From positions 1 to 8,110 of the forward strand of contig JAIRYY010000067.1 in NCBI GenBank assembly GCA_031267485.1: 8,110 nucleotides of DNA. Reading direction: 5' to 3'. This document shows positions 7,311 to 8,110 of the stretch, piece after piece. The notes beneath the pieces were generated by a model that was not told the origin of the DNA, made no database searches, and saw only the letters and a program-made list of their open reading frames with translations. Position 1 is the first letter of the stretch, and the number at the start of each line of letters is the position of its first letter. Source of the DNA: Tannerella sp. Its GTDB lineage: Bacteria > Bacteroidota > Bacteroidia > Bacteroidales > Tannerellaceae. The position numbers and the translations under genes are program-made.

Positions 7311-8110
7311 ATGAATAAATATATTATTTTGATATTTGCGGCGGCATTAACGGCCGCATGTGAAAACGAACCGGTAGAGATATTCACGCTGGGCAAGGCG
7401 GGGGATTATTTCTATTTCGGCGAGAAAGTCCAGGTATGGACGGGTGTTGACGCGAACCTGCATCACGTGACGTACGACTGGGAATGTACGGGCGGGCAGT
7501 TTGACGGCGTCCGCACGCAGCATCTTTTCGAGAACCTGTGGATAGCGCCGGATAAACCGGGCGAATACCTCATAACCGTTACGGCGCGTACAGGCAGCGA
7601 TTCGGATGTTCGCCAGACAAAAATGCTGGTGACCGGCTATTTCGCCGAGGATTTTGATTACGGCAGCAAAAATCCCGCCGGATGGGCAAGTTCGAACACA
7701 ACGCTGGCTTATGAAGACCTGAATGTTAACGGCGCGACGGACAAGATCGTACGGGTGCCGGCGACAAGCAACTCCGCCAACCCGCAGTTACGCCGCAGCA
7801 TGACAGGCGTCCCGCTGACGCCGCCGTTTTCCGTCCGGACGAAAATGATGTACGCCGGATATAAGGCGGTAACGGGTACAAATGACGTGACGGCGGCCAA
7901 TTTCCCCACTTACCTGAGCCTCACATTCGTGCAGCCGGCTACAAATCCCGAAAAACCGTATATCCGCGAGATACGCTGGGAGTTTTGCCCGCCCGCCGGG
8001 AATACGGGCAGAAACTGGCGGCTGCGCATGGAAAGCTATACCCCGGCCGTCGGAAGGTCGGTATGGGCGACGGCCGACGGGGATAACCGGACAGCGCCCG
8101 CGCCTTTCCT
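7311..8110 (+). CDS. PKD-like domain surface lipoprotein, 3'-truncated by the window
   Basis: An open frame from ATG 7311 runs to the window end, giving 266 complete codons with no stop. A short hydrophobic signal (MNKYIILIFAAALTAAC) places the lipidated cysteine at residue 17. Residues about 24-108 look like a PKD/Ig-like domain: a strand-rich start (AGDYFYFGEKVQVWTG), the YDWECTGGQFDG block at 55-66, and an APDKPGEYLITVTA end at 79-92. From about 110, YFAEDFDYG opens a second, strand-rich region that resembles the beginning of a LamG/concanavalin-A-like jelly-roll domain, but this is uncertain because the domain is cut off. The gene is 27 nt after the FAS1 gene, on the same strand. Such lipoproteins downstream of SusD are often surface glycan-binding proteins; no catalytic motif is visible here. 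It could also turn out to be a longer enzyme with binding domains at the front. Confidence 0.75.
   Translation, partial: MNKYIILIFAAALTAACENEPVEIFTLGKAGDYFYFGEKVQVWTGVDANLHHVTYDWECTGGQFDGVRTQHLFENLWIAPDKPGEYLITVTARTGSDSDVRQTKMLVTGYFAEDFDYGSKNPAGWASSNTTLAYEDLNVNGATDKIVRVPATSNSANPQLRRSMTGVPLTPPFSVRTKMMYAGYKAVTGTNDVTAANFPTYLSLTFVQPATNPEKPYIREIRWEFCPPAGNTGRNWRLRMESYTPAVGRSVWATADGDNRTAPAPF

Overview
The window most likely comes from a GC-rich member of the Bacteroidota. The evidence is an intact SusC/SusD outer-membrane pair, several lipoproteins with Sec/SPII signals, and AT-rich start regions without Shine-Dalgarno sites. By eye the coding GC is higher than in most Bacteroides, which would suit Rikenellaceae (Alistipes-like) or a related gut or environmental Bacteroidales. 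That genus-level guess is weak. All five genes are on the + strand.

Region 1 (1-1387) is the 3' part of a gene for a right-handed beta-helix protein of the pectate-lyase-like fold, with its 5' end outside the window. Region 2 (1388-1602) is a short intergenic stretch. It holds an 18-copy, 7-bp tandem repeat that begins on the stop codon of the upstream gene, then a GC-rich hairpin, then an AT-rich leader. Region 3 (1603-8110) looks like an operon: a SusC/RagA TonB-dependent transporter (1061 aa), a SusD/RagB lipoprotein (560 aa), a small fasciclin (FAS1)-domain lipoprotein (247 aa), and a lipoprotein with a PKD-like domain that runs off the window end. Spacers inside the operon are 39, 29 and 27 nt.

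The likely joint role is surface capture and import of a glycan or glycoconjugate. SusC would be the outer-membrane barrel and SusD its lid and ligand-binding lipoprotein. The FAS1 and PKD-like lipoproteins would be accessory surface binding proteins, and the beta-helix protein a possible polysaccharide-cleaving or binding partner. No glycoside hydrolase, sigma/anti-sigma pair or hybrid two-component regulator is visible, so the substrate cannot be named.

The protein families are known ones. The least explained element is the heptad repeat array in front of susC, together with the hairpin next to it. I see no tRNA, rRNA, CRISPR array, insertion sequence or origin.
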